From: Microbacteriaceae bacterium VKM Ac-2855
Lineage (GTDB): Bacteria; Actinomycetota; Actinomycetes; Actinomycetales; Microbacteriaceae
NCBI GenBank assembly: GCA_013204985.1
Contig: JABMLG010000001.1
Location: 180,474-244,473 of the forward strand
Reading direction: 5' to 3'
DNA length: 64,000 nucleotides
Under the pieces are notes generated by a model. That model made no database searches. It saw only the letters and a program-made list of their open reading frames with translations, and was not told the DNA's origin. Position numbers and translations under genes: made by a program. The stretch's first letter is position 1, and each line of letters opens with the position of its first letter. Positions 32,979-43,966 of this stretch are shown piece after piece.

Positions 32979-34238
32979 CTAGGGATGGACGACGACGCCC
33001 TTACCGACCACGGTGATGCCGGATTCGGTCACGGTGAAGCCGCGTTCGCGGTCTCGATCATGGTTCACGCCGACCTGCGCACCGGGCTCGACGACGACGT
33101 CCTTGTCGAGGATAGCGCGACCGACCGTGGCGTCCGGCCCGATGCGGACCTTGTCGAAGATGACCGCATCGACCACCGTGGCACCCGATTCGATGATGGC
33201 CCACGGGCCCACGACGCTGCGCTCGATGTGCGCGCCGGAGATCACGGAACCGAGCGAGACGATCGAGTCGATCGTGGAACCCGGGTTGCCGCGCCCATCA
33301 CGGACGATCTTCGCCGGGGGCGAGTTCAGCTGCGACGAGAAGATCGGCCACTGCTGGTTGTAGAGGTTGAACACGGGCAGTGCCGAGATGAGGTCCTGGT
33401 GGGCGTCGAAGAACGAGTCGATCGTGCCCACGTCGCGCCAGTAGTAGCGATCGCGATCGGTCGAACCCGGCACCTCGTTCAGCTTGAGGTCGTAGACGCC
33501 GGCCTCGCCGCGAGCGACGAAGTCGGGGATGATGTCGCCACCCATGTCGTGGTCGGAGTCGGTCTTCTCACCGTCGCGGATGACCGCGTCGATCAGCGCA
33601 TCCGCGTCGAAGACGTAGTTGCCCATCGAGGCGAGCACCTCGTGCGGAGCGTCGGCGAGGCCGACCGGATTCTTCGGCTTCTCGAGGAACTCGGCGATCT
33701 TCGTCGGCACGATGCCGTCGCCCGCTTCGTCGCCCTCGAGCTGGATGACACCGAACTGATCGGCGAGCTCGATCGGCTGGCGGATCGCCGCGACCGTCGC
33801 CTTGGCGCCCGACTTGATGTGCGCCTCGATCATCTGCGAGAAGTCCATCCGGTACACGTGGTCCGCGCCGACCACGACGACGATGTCGGGCTTCTCGTCG
33901 CGGATGAGGTTGAGGCTCTGCAGGATCGCGTCGGCGGATCCGCTGAACCACCGCTTGCCGAGACGCTGCTGCGCCGGCACCGAGGCGACGTAGGAGTTCA
34001 GCAGACCCGACAGTCGCCAGGTCTGAGACACGTGACGGTCGAGCGAGTGCGACTTGTACTGCGTCAGCACGACGATCTGGGTGAGACCGGAATTCAGAAG
34101 ATTGGAGAGTGCGAAGTCGATGAGTCGGTACTGACCGCCGAACGGGACACCGGGCTTGGCCCGGTCCGCAGTGAGCGGCATCAGCCGCTTGCCCTCGCCG
34201 CCGGCGAGGACGATGCCGAAGATCTTCTTTGATGACAT
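32979..34238 (-). CDS. glgC: Glucose-1-phosphate adenylyltransferase
   Basis: 419 aa. Makes ADP-glucose from ATP and glucose 1-phosphate. [20 protein letters not shown] is the nucleotide loop; [24 protein letters not shown] and [11 protein letters not shown] are catalytic; the C-terminal 120 residues are a left-handed beta-helix ([28 protein letters not shown]). Divergent from the GlgA/GlgM-type synthase, 76 bp between starts, as in mycobacteria. Confidence 0.95.
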   Translation of the reverse strand: MSSKKIFGIVLAGGEGKRLMPLTADRAKPGVPFGGQYRLIDFALSNLLNSGLTQIVVLTQYKSHSLDRHVSQTWRLSGLLNSYVASVPAQQRLGKRWFSGSADAILQSLNLIRDEKPDIVVVVGADHVYRMDFSQMIEAHIKSGAKATVAAIRQPIELADQFGVIQLEGDEAGDGIVPTKIAEFLEKPKNPVGLADAPHEVLASMGNYVFDADALIDAVIRDGEKTDSDHDMGGDIIPDFVARGEAGVYDLKLNEVPGSTDRDRYYWRDVGTIDSFFDAHQDLISALPVFNLYNQQWPIFSSQLNSPPAKIVRDGRGNPGSTIDSIVSLGSVISGAHIERSVVGPWAIIESGATVVDAVIFDKVRIGPDATVGRAILDKDVVVEPGAQVGVNHDRDRERGFTVTESGITVVGKGVVVHP

Positions 34239-34314
34239 GGCTCCAGCGTAGAGGTAAGCGAGTCGCCTTCATCACGGCCTGTCCTGAGAGGTTCCGCTGT
34301 ACTACGGTTCGGGT

Positions 34315-35496
34315 GTGCGAGTAGATCTGTTGACCAAGGAATATCCCCCCGAGGTGTACGGCGGAGCCGGCGTTCACGTGGCCGAACTCACCAAGGCCCT
34401 CCGCAGCGACATCGACGTGATCGTGCGCTGCTTCGGTGCCGTCCGCGATGAACCGGGCACCTTCGCGTACCCGGTGCCTGCAGAGCTCGCGGCGGCCAAC
34501 GGCGCGCTGCAGACACTCGGTGTCGACCTGCAGATCGCTCAGGATGCCGCCGGGGCCGACCTGGTGCACTCGCACACCTGGTACGCGAACGCGGCCGGTC
34601 AGTTGGCGCAGATGCTGCACGGCATCCCGCACGTGGTCTCGGCCCACAGCCTCGAGCCGCTGCGCCCCTGGAAGGCGGAGCAGCTCGGCGGCGGGTACCG
34701 CGTCTCCAGCTGGATCGAGAAGCAGGCCTACGAGAACGCGGATGCGGTGATCGCCGTCTCCGGCGGCATGCGCAACGACATCCTGCGCTCCTACCCGGCC
34801 CTTGATCCCGCCAAGGTGCACGTCGTCTACAACGGCATCGACCTGAACGCGTGGCACCCGGTCGTGGACGATGGCGTCCTGGCCGAGCACGGCATCGACC
34901 CGGCGCGTCCGTCCGTCGTCTTCGTCGGTCGGATCACGCGGCAGAAGGGTCTGCCCTACCTGTTGCGCGCCGCGGCGCTGCTGCCGCCGGAGGTGCAGCT
35001 GGTGCTGTGTGCGGGGGCGCCGGACACACCCGAGATCATGGCGGAGGTGACCGCGCTCGTGCGCGAGTTGCAGGAGAAGCGCACCGGGGTGGTGTGGATC
35101 GATCGGCACCTGCCGCGCCACGACCTGTCGGCGATCCTCACGGCGGCGACGACGTTCGTCTGCCCGTCCATCTACGAGCCGCTCGGGATCGTGAACCTCG
35201 AGGCGATGGCGTGCGGCGCCGCCGTGGTCGGCACAGCGACCGGCGGGATCCCCGAAGTCGTGGTGGACGGCGTGACGGGTCGGCTCGTGCCGATCGAGCA
35301 GCTCACCGACGGCACGGGCACCCCCGTCGATCCGGAGCGTTACGTCGCCGATCTCGCCGACGCCATGATCGAGGTCGTCAGCGACCCCGCCGCGGCCAAG
35401 CGGATGGGGGCTGCCGGACGCGATCGCGCGGAGGCGGAGTTCAGCTGGACCCAGATCGGGCGCGAGACGCGGGCCATCTACGACGCCCTCGTGTGA
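34315..35496 (+). CDS. glgA: GlgA/GlgM-type ADP-glucose glycosyltransferase (GT4)
   Basis: 393-aa GT-B enzyme. N-terminal KEYPPEVYGGAGVHVAELTK binds the acceptor, VFVGRITRQKGLPYLL the nucleotide, and SIYEPLGIVNLEAMACG holds the E-x7-E motif. It is a GT4, not a GT5 bacterial glycogen synthase; its orthologue in M. tuberculosis (Rv1212c, GlgM) makes maltose 1-phosphate from ADP-glucose and glucose 1-phosphate for the GlgE route. Whether this one makes maltose 1-phosphate or extends glucan is not settled here, as no glgE lies in the window. A TACTAC element ends 9 nt before the GTG, so the mRNA may be leaderless. Confidence 0.88.
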   Translation: MRVDLLTKEYPPEVYGGAGVHVAELTKALRSDIDVIVRCFGAVRDEPGTFAYPVPAELAAANGALQTLGVDLQIAQDAAGADLVHSHTWYANAAGQLAQMLHGIPHVVSAHSLEPLRPWKAEQLGGGYRVSSWIEKQAYENADAVIAVSGGMRNDILRSYPALDPAKVHVVYNGIDLNAWHPVVDDGVLAEHGIDPARPSVVFVGRITRQKGLPYLLRAAALLPPEVQLVLCAGAPDTPEIMAEVTALVRELQEKRTGVVWIDRHLPRHDLSAILTAATTFVCPSIYEPLGIVNLEAMACGAAVVGTATGGIPEVVVDGVTGRLVPIEQLTDGTGTPVDPERYVADLADAMIEVVSDPAAAKRMGAAGRDRAEAEFSWTQIGRETRAIYDALV

Positions 35497-35532
35497 GTCG
35501 TGGCGGGCGTGGTCGCCCTTAGACTGGGGACC

Positions 35533-36318
35533 ATGCCCAGCGTTCTCACGTTCGTCGATGTGTCCTTCGTCCGAGACGGGAAGACGATCCTCGATCGGAT
35601 CGGTTGGACCGTCAACGATGACGAACGCTGGGTCGTTCTCGGCCCGAACGGCGCCGGGAAGACGACGATCCTGCAGATCGCTGCCGCGGCGCAGTACCCC
35701 TCCAGCGGCTCCGCCCGCATCCTCGACGAGACCCTCGGTCGTGTCGACGTCTTCGAACTGCGTCCGCGCATCGGCTACGCCTCGACGGCGATGGCGCGCC
35801 GGATCCCGGGTGGCGAGCGGGTGGTCGATGTCGTGATGACCGCGGCCTACTCGGTCACCGGGCGTTGGAACGAGAACTACGACGACATCGACGAACGGCG
35901 CGCTCGTCGGGTCCTCGCCGAATGGCGACTCGACGACCTCGCCGACCGCACGTTCGGCACGCTCTCCGACGGCGAGCAGAAGCGCGTTCAGATCGCACGG
36001 GCCATCATGACCGATCCCGAACTTCTCCTGCTCGACGAACCCGCCGCCAGCCTGGATCTGGGAGCTCGCGAGGAACTGGTTCACCTGCTCGGAGGGTACG
36101 CCCGGGCCGAGGACTCGCCGGCGATCGTGATGGTCACCCATCACGTCGAGGAGATCCCCAGCGGGTTCACGCACGCGCTGCTGCTCAAGGACGGCCACGT
36201 CGTCGCGGCGGGCCCGCTCGAGGAGGCACTGACGTCCGAGACCTTGTCGGAGACCTTCCGAATGGGCATCGCACTGACCAGCGAAGACGGTCGGCACTCG
36301 GCACGCGCCACGGCCTGA
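35533..36318 (+). CDS. Orphan ABC transporter ATPase
   Basis: 261 aa, one ATP-binding cassette: GPNGAGKTTILQIA, Q-loop region RPRIGYAS, signature TLSDGEQKRVQIARA, LLLLDEPAASLD and H-loop MVTHHVEEIP. The signature has SDGE in place of SGGQ, as in the YlmA/ModF-like ATPases that often occur without a permease. No permease or binding protein lies near. ATG 35533 with GGGGA upstream; it follows the glgA stop by 36 nt. Confidence 0.85.
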   Translation: MPSVLTFVDVSFVRDGKTILDRIGWTVNDDERWVVLGPNGAGKTTILQIAAAAQYPSSGSARILDETLGRVDVFELRPRIGYASTAMARRIPGGERVVDVVMTAAYSVTGRWNENYDDIDERRARRVLAEWRLDDLADRTFGTLSDGEQKRVQIARAIMTDPELLLLDEPAASLDLGAREELVHLLGGYARAEDSPAIVMVTHHVEEIPSGFTHALLLKDGHVVAAGPLEEALTSETLSETFRMGIALTSEDGRHSARATA

Positions 36319-36476
36319 TCAACACGCTCGAGACGGGACGCGCGGATCACTGCACGTTCTGCTATTCTCGGTAGCTGGCTCGGCCCCGATTCGTTCGGCG
36401 TGGCCTTCCTTCATTCCACCCGTTCCCGTCGACGACAGGTGCGGTTCAGGATCACCCAATCGACAGGAAACCGATC

Positions 36477-36725
36477 ATGAAGTCTGACATCCACCCCCAG
36501 TACAACGCGATCGTCTTCCGCGACCTCGCTTCCGGTGAGACCTTCCTCACCCGCTCGACCGCGACGAGCAACAAGACCATCGAGCTCGACGGCGTGGAGT
36601 ACCCGGTCATCGACGTCGAGATCTCCTCCGCCTCGCACCCGTTCTACACGGGCAAGCAGCGCATCATGGACTCGGCCGGTCGCGTCGAGAAGTTCAACTC
36701 GCGTTACAAGAACTTCGGCAAGTAG
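36477..36725 (+). CDS. rpmE2: 50S ribosomal protein L31 type B
   Basis: 82 aa. [20 protein letters not shown] and [20 protein letters not shown] are diagnostic of the zinc-free L31 form; the CxxC pairs of type A are absent. In other actinobacteria this paralogue is made under zinc shortage under Zur control, but I see no clear Zur box in the 158 bp upstream. AGGAAA precedes the ATG. A hairpin terminator follows. Confidence 0.96.
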   Translation: MKSDIHPQYNAIVFRDLASGETFLTRSTATSNKTIELDGVEYPVIDVEISSASHPFYTGKQRIMDSAGRVEKFNSRYKNFGK

Positions 36726-36744
36726 GACTCAGCGCCTCATCGGG

Positions 36745-36783
36745 ATGGCGACCGCCCTTCGGGTGGTCGCCATTTCGCTTTTC
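36745..36783 (+). terminator. Terminator after rpmE2
   Basis: 12-bp stem (36745-36756 with 36762-36773, one G-U) followed by TTCGCTTTT. Confidence 0.8.
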
Positions 36784-36798
36784 CCGGAAGACCTGTCC

Positions 36799-36862
36799 CG
36801 CGCTGTCGTTTTCGCCGCGCGCTGGTGGTTTGCCTGCCGCGCGCGGTGAAAACGACAGCGCG
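36799..36862. repeat. 24-bp near-perfect inverted repeat
   Basis: Arms 36799-36822 and 36839-36862 pair over 24 bp with one G-U pair around a 16-nt loop. It lies between the rpmE2 terminator and the end of the convergent exonuclease gene and may end that gene's transcript or be a repeated palindrome. Confidence 0.7.
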
Positions 36863-36893
36863 CCCGACTGCTGCTGAGCCGGCAGCTCCCGCG

Positions 36894-37664
36894 TCAGCGC
36901 ATCGGCCACTGGCCGGTGGCGGTGAACGAGGGATCCTTCGTGCGGCGCATGTAGTCCTGGAACGACTCGGCCTGCTCGCGCGCCCAGCCGATCTGCAACC
37001 GGTGCAGCGCATCCGCCGAGCCACCGAGTTCGGACTCGAAGCGTCGTCCGATCGCTTGGGCGACGCGACCGGCCGCGAGGGCGTCGGCTCCGGCGTCGTG
37101 CGCATCCGTGAGATCGACGCCGTAGTGGCCGGCGGCGACCTCGAGCGTGCGCTTGCCTTTGCGGAACCGGTCGACCGCTTTGTCGATCACCAGCGGATCG
37201 ATGACCGGATACGGGTCCATCAGGATCGGCACCCCGTGGCGGGCGGACTCGAACGCCAGCAGAGTGAGGTCGTACGGCGCGTTGTAGATCACCAGCGGAA
37301 CACCGTCGGCGAAGAGGCCGCGCAGGGCCGTGACGATCTCCGCGACGACCTCGGCCACCGGCCGCCCCTGCGCGCGGGCGTGCGCGGTGCTGATGCCGTG
37401 GACGGCCGTGGCCTGCTCCGGGATCTCGACCCCCGGATCCGCCAGCCAACTCGTGCTGCGCACCACGTCGCCCTGCGCATCGATGACCGCGACGTTGGCG
37501 GTGACGATGCGACTGGTCATCACATCGATCCCCGTGGTCTCGAGATCGAAGACGGCCAGCGTGTCGAGCCATCGTGGTGCGCCATCGAGCACGGCGGTGG
37601 CACCGGATCCGGACGCGGCATCGGTTGCAGAGGTGGCCGAGAATGCTGCTGTCGAGATGCTCAC
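36894..37664 (-). CDS. 3'-5' exonuclease, DnaQ-like (DEDDh)
   Basis: 256 aa. The three Exo motifs are AVFDLETTGID (DE), VIYNAPYDLTLL (D) and DAHDAGADALAAG (H, D). There is no polymerase or UvrC-like extension, so it is a stand-alone nuclease of the epsilon type and not the only proofreader candidate. The first 30 residues are an Ala/Ser/Thr-rich extension. It is convergent with rpmE2 and sits 76 bp downstream of the treS stop region on the same strand set. Confidence 0.88.
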   Translation of the reverse strand: MSISTAAFSATSATDAASGSGATAVLDGAPRWLDTLAVFDLETTGIDVMTSRIVTANVAVIDAQGDVVRSTSWLADPGVEIPEQATAVHGISTAHARAQGRPVAEVVAEIVTALRGLFADGVPLVIYNAPYDLTLLAFESARHGVPILMDPYPVIDPLVIDKAVDRFRKGKRTLEVAAGHYGVDLTDAHDAGADALAAGRVAQAIGRRFESELGGSADALHRLQIGWAREQAESFQDYMRRTKDPSFTATGQWPMR

Positions 37665-37740
37665 CCGGTCAGACTATGCGCGGGTACCGACACCGGGCGT
37701 GGCACGACGCGCCGCCACGTCCGGATCGGTGTGGGTCGAA

Positions 37741-39450
<1,710 letters not shown>

Positions 39451-39623
39451 GGTGCTCCTTTGCTCCTGCAGGCGGCGCAGCCGAACGGTGCGTCCTGACG
39501 GGGGGACGGCGGCGGCTCCTGGATCGGTGGGCCGCGACTCCGACAAGCTTCGTGGCTTCTCGGAGCGACATGCAAGGCGTTGCGCGACCGCTTTCGAACA
39601 CTACTGCTTAAACTCGAATCGCT

Positions 39624-40535
39624 ATGACCGTCGCTTCGCCGTACTCCGCAGACCTCGCCGGCCTTCCCACCACGCGGGCGGAGGTCCCGCTCGCGGGCGG
39701 CATGACCGCGTACTGGTGCTACGGATCCGCCGACGCGGCGACGACGGTCGTGATGGTGCACGGGTTCCGCGGCGATCACCACGGACTCGAGCCGGTGGTC
39801 GCGCGGTTGCTCGCCGGCGGCGCGGATGCGCGGGTGATCGCGCCCGATCTGCCGGGCTTCGGCGATTCGACACCGATGACGCTGCACGCACACGACATCG
39901 CGGGCTACGGAGCGTGGCTCCGGCTCTTCCTCGCCGAGCTCGACCTCCTCGGCACGGCGGTCGTGCTCGGCCACTCCTTCGGATCGATCGTCGTCGCCGG
40001 TGCGGCGGCGAGCGGACTCCCGGCGCCGCTGCTGATCCTGGTGAACCCGATCGCGGCGCCCGCCCTGGCCGGCCCGCGCGGCGTGATGACGCGGCTCGCG
40101 GTGTTCTACTACTGGCTCGGGGCCCGACTCCCGCGGGCCCTCGGTTTCGGGATCCTCCGCAATCGTGCCATCGTGCGGATCATGAGTCTCACGATGGCGA
40201 AGACCTCCGACAAGGCCCTTCTGCGTTTCATCCATGATCAGCACGACCGCTACTTCAGCGCCTTCGCCACCCGGGAGACCGTGCTCGAATCGTTCCGCGC
40301 CTCCGTCTCGCACGACGTCAGCGAGTTCGCCGCCGACATCGCGATTCCGACGATGCTGATCGCTGCGGATCGCGACGACATCACGCCCGTCGCGGCCCAG
40401 TACGAGCTGGTTCAGCGCTTCCCGCACGCCCGGCTGCACGTCATCTCCGGAGTCGGGCACCTGATCCATTACGAGACGCCCGACGAAGCCGCGAAGGTCA
40501 TCCGTGGTGCCGTCGAGAAGGGGATCGACGCGTGA
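39624..40535 (+). CDS. Alpha/beta hydrolase
   Basis: 303 aa. Oxyanion strand VVMVHGFRGDHHG, nucleophile elbow VLGHSFGSIVV, acid in LIAADRDDITPVA and His in ISGVGHLIHYETP give a complete triad. No signal peptide. TAAACT lies 9 nt before the ATG with no ribosome site, so a leaderless mRNA is likely. Its stop overlaps the GTG of the downstream glycosyltransferase, which suggests they act on the same molecule, such as a glycolipid (inference). Confidence 0.85.
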   Translation: MTVASPYSADLAGLPTTRAEVPLAGGMTAYWCYGSADAATTVVMVHGFRGDHHGLEPVVARLLAGGADARVIAPDLPGFGDSTPMTLHAHDIAGYGAWLRLFLAELDLLGTAVVLGHSFGSIVVAGAAASGLPAPLLILVNPIAAPALAGPRGVMTRLAVFYYWLGARLPRALGFGILRNRAIVRIMSLTMAKTSDKALLRFIHDQHDRYFSAFATRETVLESFRASVSHDVSEFAADIAIPTMLIAADRDDITPVAAQYELVQRFPHARLHVISGVGHLIHYETPDEAAKVIRGAVEKGIDA

Positions 40536-41629
40536 AGATCGTGATCGACTGCCGGTACACGCGGCTCGAACGTCATGACGGGATCAGCCGCTACACCGCG
40601 AGCATCGCCGCCGAGCTCGGGCGCCTCGTGCGACCGGGTGACACGATCACGATGCTGATCAGCGATCGCCGGCAGCTCACGTTGCTGCCGGCCCTTCCGT
40701 GGGAGAAGGTGACCGCCCCGACCAGCCCGTTCGAGCCGCTCGTGGCGCTCCTCGTGAACCGGCTGCGACCGGATGTGGTGTTCAGTCCGATGCAGACGAT
40801 GGGTTCGTTCGGCCGCCGCTATCGGCTCGTGTTGACCGTGCACGACTTGATCTACTACCGGCACCGCACGCCGCCCCGCGACCTTCCGGGCTTCGTCCGT
40901 GGGCTGTGGCGGCTCTACCATCTGGCCTGGTGGCCGCAGCGGATGCTGTTGAACCGAGCGGACACGATCGTGACGGTCTCGGAGACGACCCGCGGACTCA
41001 TCCGCCGTCATCGCCTCACGACGAAGCCGGTCGTGGTCGTGCCGAACGCGGCATCGGCCCCGGATGCGGAGAGCGTCGCGATCGCGGCGCGGCACCCGGA
41101 TCGTTCGGCCGCGCACAGCCTCGTCTACATGGGCTCCTTCATGCCGTACAAGAACGTCGAGACCCTGGCCAAGGCGATGCGGCTCCTGCCCGACTACACG
41201 TTGCACCTGATGAGTCGGGCGGACGCCGATACGGTCGAGATGCTGCGTTCGCTGGCGCCGACGGCGAAGCTCGTCTTCCACCAGGGCGCGAGTGACGCCG
41301 AGTACCACGCGGCGCTCTCCCGCGCGACCGCACTGGTGACCGCCTCGCGCGACGAGGGGTTCGGGATCCCGCTGGTGGAGGCGATGGCGCTCGGAACGCC
41401 GGTCGTCGTCAGCGACATCCCGATCTTCCGCGAGATCGGGGGAGCGGCCGCAGCGTATGTCGCGCCGAACAGCGCCAAAGGCTTCGCCGCGGCCGTGCGT
41501 GAGCTCGAGAAGTCGCGCGTCTGGCGAGATCGCTCCGCGGCGGCGCGCGATCGGGCCGCGCAGTACTCGTGGGCCACGTCGGCGGGCGTCCTCGCGGAGG
41601 TGCTCAGCGAGCTCCGACCCCAGAAGTGA
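40532..41629 (+). CDS. GT4 glycosyltransferase coupled to hydrolase
   Basis: 365-aa GT-B enzyme: acceptor side VIDCRYTRLERHDGISRYTA, mid-domain LVYMGSFMPYKNVETLAKA, and the donor-binding E-x7-E in SRDEGFGIPLVEAMALGTPV. The N-terminal HDGISRY sequence is common in mannosyltransferases of this family. GTG 40532 overlaps the hydrolase stop (GTGA). Donor is unknown. It is convergent with the D,D-carboxypeptidase gene, 42 bp apart. Confidence 0.85.
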   Translation: MKIVIDCRYTRLERHDGISRYTASIAAELGRLVRPGDTITMLISDRRQLTLLPALPWEKVTAPTSPFEPLVALLVNRLRPDVVFSPMQTMGSFGRRYRLVLTVHDLIYYRHRTPPRDLPGFVRGLWRLYHLAWWPQRMLLNRADTIVTVSETTRGLIRRHRLTTKPVVVVPNAASAPDAESVAIAARHPDRSAAHSLVYMGSFMPYKNVETLAKAMRLLPDYTLHLMSRADADTVEMLRSLAPTAKLVFHQGASDAEYHAALSRATALVTASRDEGFGIPLVEAMALGTPVVVSDIPIFREIGGAAAAYVAPNSAKGFAAAVRELEKSRVWRDRSAAARDRAAQYSWATSAGVLAEVLSELRPQK

Positions 41630-41645
41630 GTGGAGGCGCGGCCGG

Positions 41646-41680
41646 GGCAGTGCTACGCGGCTGTGGCAGTGCTACGCGGC
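41646..41680. repeat. Direct duplication containing the dac stop codon
   Basis: The 16-mer ggcagtgctacgcggc occurs at 41646-41661 and 41665-41680, offset 19 bp. On the minus strand each copy contains TAG; the first is the stop of the carboxypeptidase gene and the second is a spare stop in the next frame. Confidence 0.75.
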
Positions 41681-43003
41681 CGGCGCGAACAGCTCGTCGG
41701 GGTGGGTGACGCGCCAGCCGAAGCCGGGGTCGACGATGCTGCCCTTCGCACTCAGCGGGATCTCGTGGTCGACGCCGTTCACGGTCACCGTCGCCGTGCC
41801 GACGCTGGAGCCGTCAGCGATCGTGCTCAGCGGCGTCAGGTCGACGACGGTGCTCGCGGTGACACCGCCCCAGACGAAAGCGCTCGCGTCCGCTGTGCTC
41901 ACCGCATCCGCCGACTCGCCCCAGACACTGTCGAAGTCGCCGTAGTCGGTGCCCGCGGTCGTGAGACTCACGGTGTGGAAGCCGGCCTGGAAACTGGGCA
42001 GCATCGCAAGGATGTCGCTCGCCAGCTGCGGATGCGTCGCCGCCCCGACGACGACGCCGACGATCGTGAGGGTGTTGCCGTCGATGGTGGCGTCGAGTGA
42101 GAACAGCAGGCAGGCGCCCGCCTCGTCGGTCGTGCCGGTCTTGATGCCGTCGATGCCGTTGATCCCCAAGAGGGCGTTCGTGTTCTCCAGAGCGCCGACC
42201 CCCGGGATCGTGATGTTCTGCACGGCGACGATCGATGCGAGTACGGGGTCGGCGACGAGGAGTTCGCCGAGGGCCACCATCTCGGTGGTGGTGCTGACCG
42301 TGGCGGGCGAGAGCCCGCTGGCGTCCGCCATCGACGTCTGCGGCAGCGCGTGAGCATCGAGCCAGCTGCGCGCCGCGTCGAAGAAGGCGTCCATCGAGCC
42401 GAAGGCCCAGATGGCGAGCGATTTCGCGTAGTTGTTGGCCGAGGGAACCAGCATCACGGTGAGCGCCTCCTTCTCGGTCAGCTCCAGCCCTGCCGACACG
42501 GGCGCGACCGAACCGTTCTCCGCCACGGAATCGTTGTAGTACTGCACGTCTTCGGTCGTGAAGGTGATGGTCGGCCCCTCCTCCCCGTCCGCGAGCGGCT
42601 TGGCGTCGAGAACCACGAGAGCAGTGACGACCTTCGCGATGCTGCCGATCGGCAGGGTGTCGCCCGAGCCGTACTGCGCGAGCACACCTTGGTCGAGGGC
42701 TCCCTCGAAGCCGACCGCGCCGATCGCTCCCGACCCGTAGCCCGGCCACGCGATCACCGGGGCATCGATGGACGGCTGCACCGGGACTTCGGCCTCCGTC
42801 GTCGCCAGGGGCAGCGGGGCGCCGGCGGCGTTCGCGGCGTACGCTCCGCCGCCGCCGACGACGGCGAGCACAACGAGCGCGACGAGCAGGGCGACGATTC
42901 GGCGTCGCCGATACTGAGCCGGGCTCGGTCGCCGACGTGCCTGCGGCTGTTCGGGCGTCTCGGCGGAAAGGTCGGGAACGGTGGGGCTCGGCACGCGGGA
43001 CAT
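41672..43003 (-). CDS. D-alanyl-D-alanine carboxypeptidase (peptidase S11)
   Basis: 443 aa. A basic cytosolic start (about 1-35), one membrane helix (about 36-57), then the penicillin-binding domain: S121-x-x-K124 (SIAK), S188-A-N190 and K288-T-G290 (KTGTT). Trims the last D-Ala of peptidoglycan side chains. A C-terminal beta domain follows (about 360-443). It belongs to the membrane-anchored PBP5-like group, anchored at its N-terminus. Confidence 0.9.
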   Translation of the reverse strand: MSRVPSPTVPDLSAETPEQPQARRRPSPAQYRRRRIVALLVALVVLAVVGGGGAYAANAAGAPLPLATTEAEVPVQPSIDAPVIAWPGYGSGAIGAVGFEGALDQGVLAQYGSGDTLPIGSIAKVVTALVVLDAKPLADGEEGPTITFTTEDVQYYNDSVAENGSVAPVSAGLELTEKEALTVMLVPSANNYAKSLAIWAFGSMDAFFDAARSWLDAHALPQTSMADASGLSPATVSTTTEMVALGELLVADPVLASIVAVQNITIPGVGALENTNALLGINGIDGIKTGTTDEAGACLLFSLDATIDGNTLTIVGVVVGAATHPQLASDILAMLPSFQAGFHTVSLTTAGTDYGDFDSVWGESADAVSTADASAFVWGGVTASTVVDLTPLSTIADGSSVGTATVTVNGVDHEIPLSAKGSIVDPGFGWRVTHPDELFAPAA

Positions 43004-43069
43004 CCTAATCAGGCGTCGGCCCGGATCCGCTGAGCGGCACGCGATCGGGGGAGTACCGGCCCGGCGTCC

Positions 43070-43873
43070 TCAGTGGGTCAGCGCCCAGAGCGCGACCGCA
43101 CCGGCGGAGGCGACGTTGAGCGAGTCGACGCCGTGCAGCATCGGGATCGTCACCACGGTGTCGGCCGCGGCGAGAGCGGGTGCGCTGAGGCCGTCGCCCT
43201 CGGCGCCCAGCGCGATCGCGACGCGCTGGGGGCGGCGCGCGGCGTAGTCGGCCAGATCGACGGCGTCGTCCGAGAGCGCGAGCGCTGCGACCGCGAAACC
43301 CGCCTCGTTCAGGATCCGCCGAGCCTCCGGCCACTCCGGGGTGCGGGTCCAGGGCACCTGCAGCACGGTGCCCATACTGACGCGGACGCTGCGGCGATAC
43401 AGCGGGTCCGCGCAGCGCGGTGTCACCAGCACCGCATCCGCTCCCATACCGGCCGCCGCCCGGAAGACGGCGCCGACGTTGGTGTGGTCCACGAGGTCCT
43501 CCAGGATCACGACGAGACGGGCGTCGCGGAGCAGCTCGGACATCGCCGGGAGCGCAGGGCGGTGCATCGAGGCCAGCGCTCCCCGGTGCACGTCGAAACC
43601 GGTGAGCGACGCGATCAGCTCGGTCGCTCCGACGAAGACGGGCACATCGGGGAAACGAGCGAGCACCTCCTCCGCATCCGCCAGCCGCTTCTGCCCGACC
43701 AGCACCGAGCGCGGCACGTGGCCCGCCGCCAGTGCGCGGCCGATCACTTTCGCGGACTCGGCGATGTACAGACCGCCCTCGGGTTCACTGACGCGGCGCA
43801 GGGCCACATCGGTCAGGCTGCGGTAGTCGGCGAGCGCCTCGTGGTCGAGGTCGTCGATGGGCACGATCGGCAT
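43070..43873 (-). CDS. TrmH-family RNA 2'-O-methyltransferase (SpoU)
   Basis: 267 aa. An N-terminal substrate domain (LTDVALRRVSEPEGGLYIAE) is followed by the SPOUT knot: motif 1 NVGAVFRAAAGMGAD, motif 2 ALGAEGDGLS and motif 3 IPMLHGVDSLNVASAGA. It methylates ribose in rRNA or tRNA; target base not deducible. ATG at 43873, no strong ribosome site. Divergent from the sirtuin gene. Confidence 0.9.
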   Translation of the reverse strand: MPIVPIDDLDHEALADYRSLTDVALRRVSEPEGGLYIAESAKVIGRALAAGHVPRSVLVGQKRLADAEEVLARFPDVPVFVGATELIASLTGFDVHRGALASMHRPALPAMSELLRDARLVVILEDLVDHTNVGAVFRAAAGMGADAVLVTPRCADPLYRRSVRVSMGTVLQVPWTRTPEWPEARRILNEAGFAVAALALSDDAVDLADYAARRPQRVAIALGAEGDGLSAPALAAADTVVTIPMLHGVDSLNVASAGAVALWALTH

Positions 43874-43966
43874 CAGGGAAACATATCGAAACTTCCGTTG
43901 TTTAGAATCGACGAGGGTCTCCGGTCGCGCCCGTCGCGGCTCGATTCCCCGGACACGGAGGCACCG

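Noticed and set aside
33568..36297. 909-codon minus-strand frame
   Set aside because: Antisense to glgA and the orphan ABC ATPase and out of frame with glgC; no domains.
36319..36476. Zur box upstream of rpmE2
   Set aside because: Looked for because L31 type B is often Zur-regulated, but no TGAAAAT-type palindrome is present.
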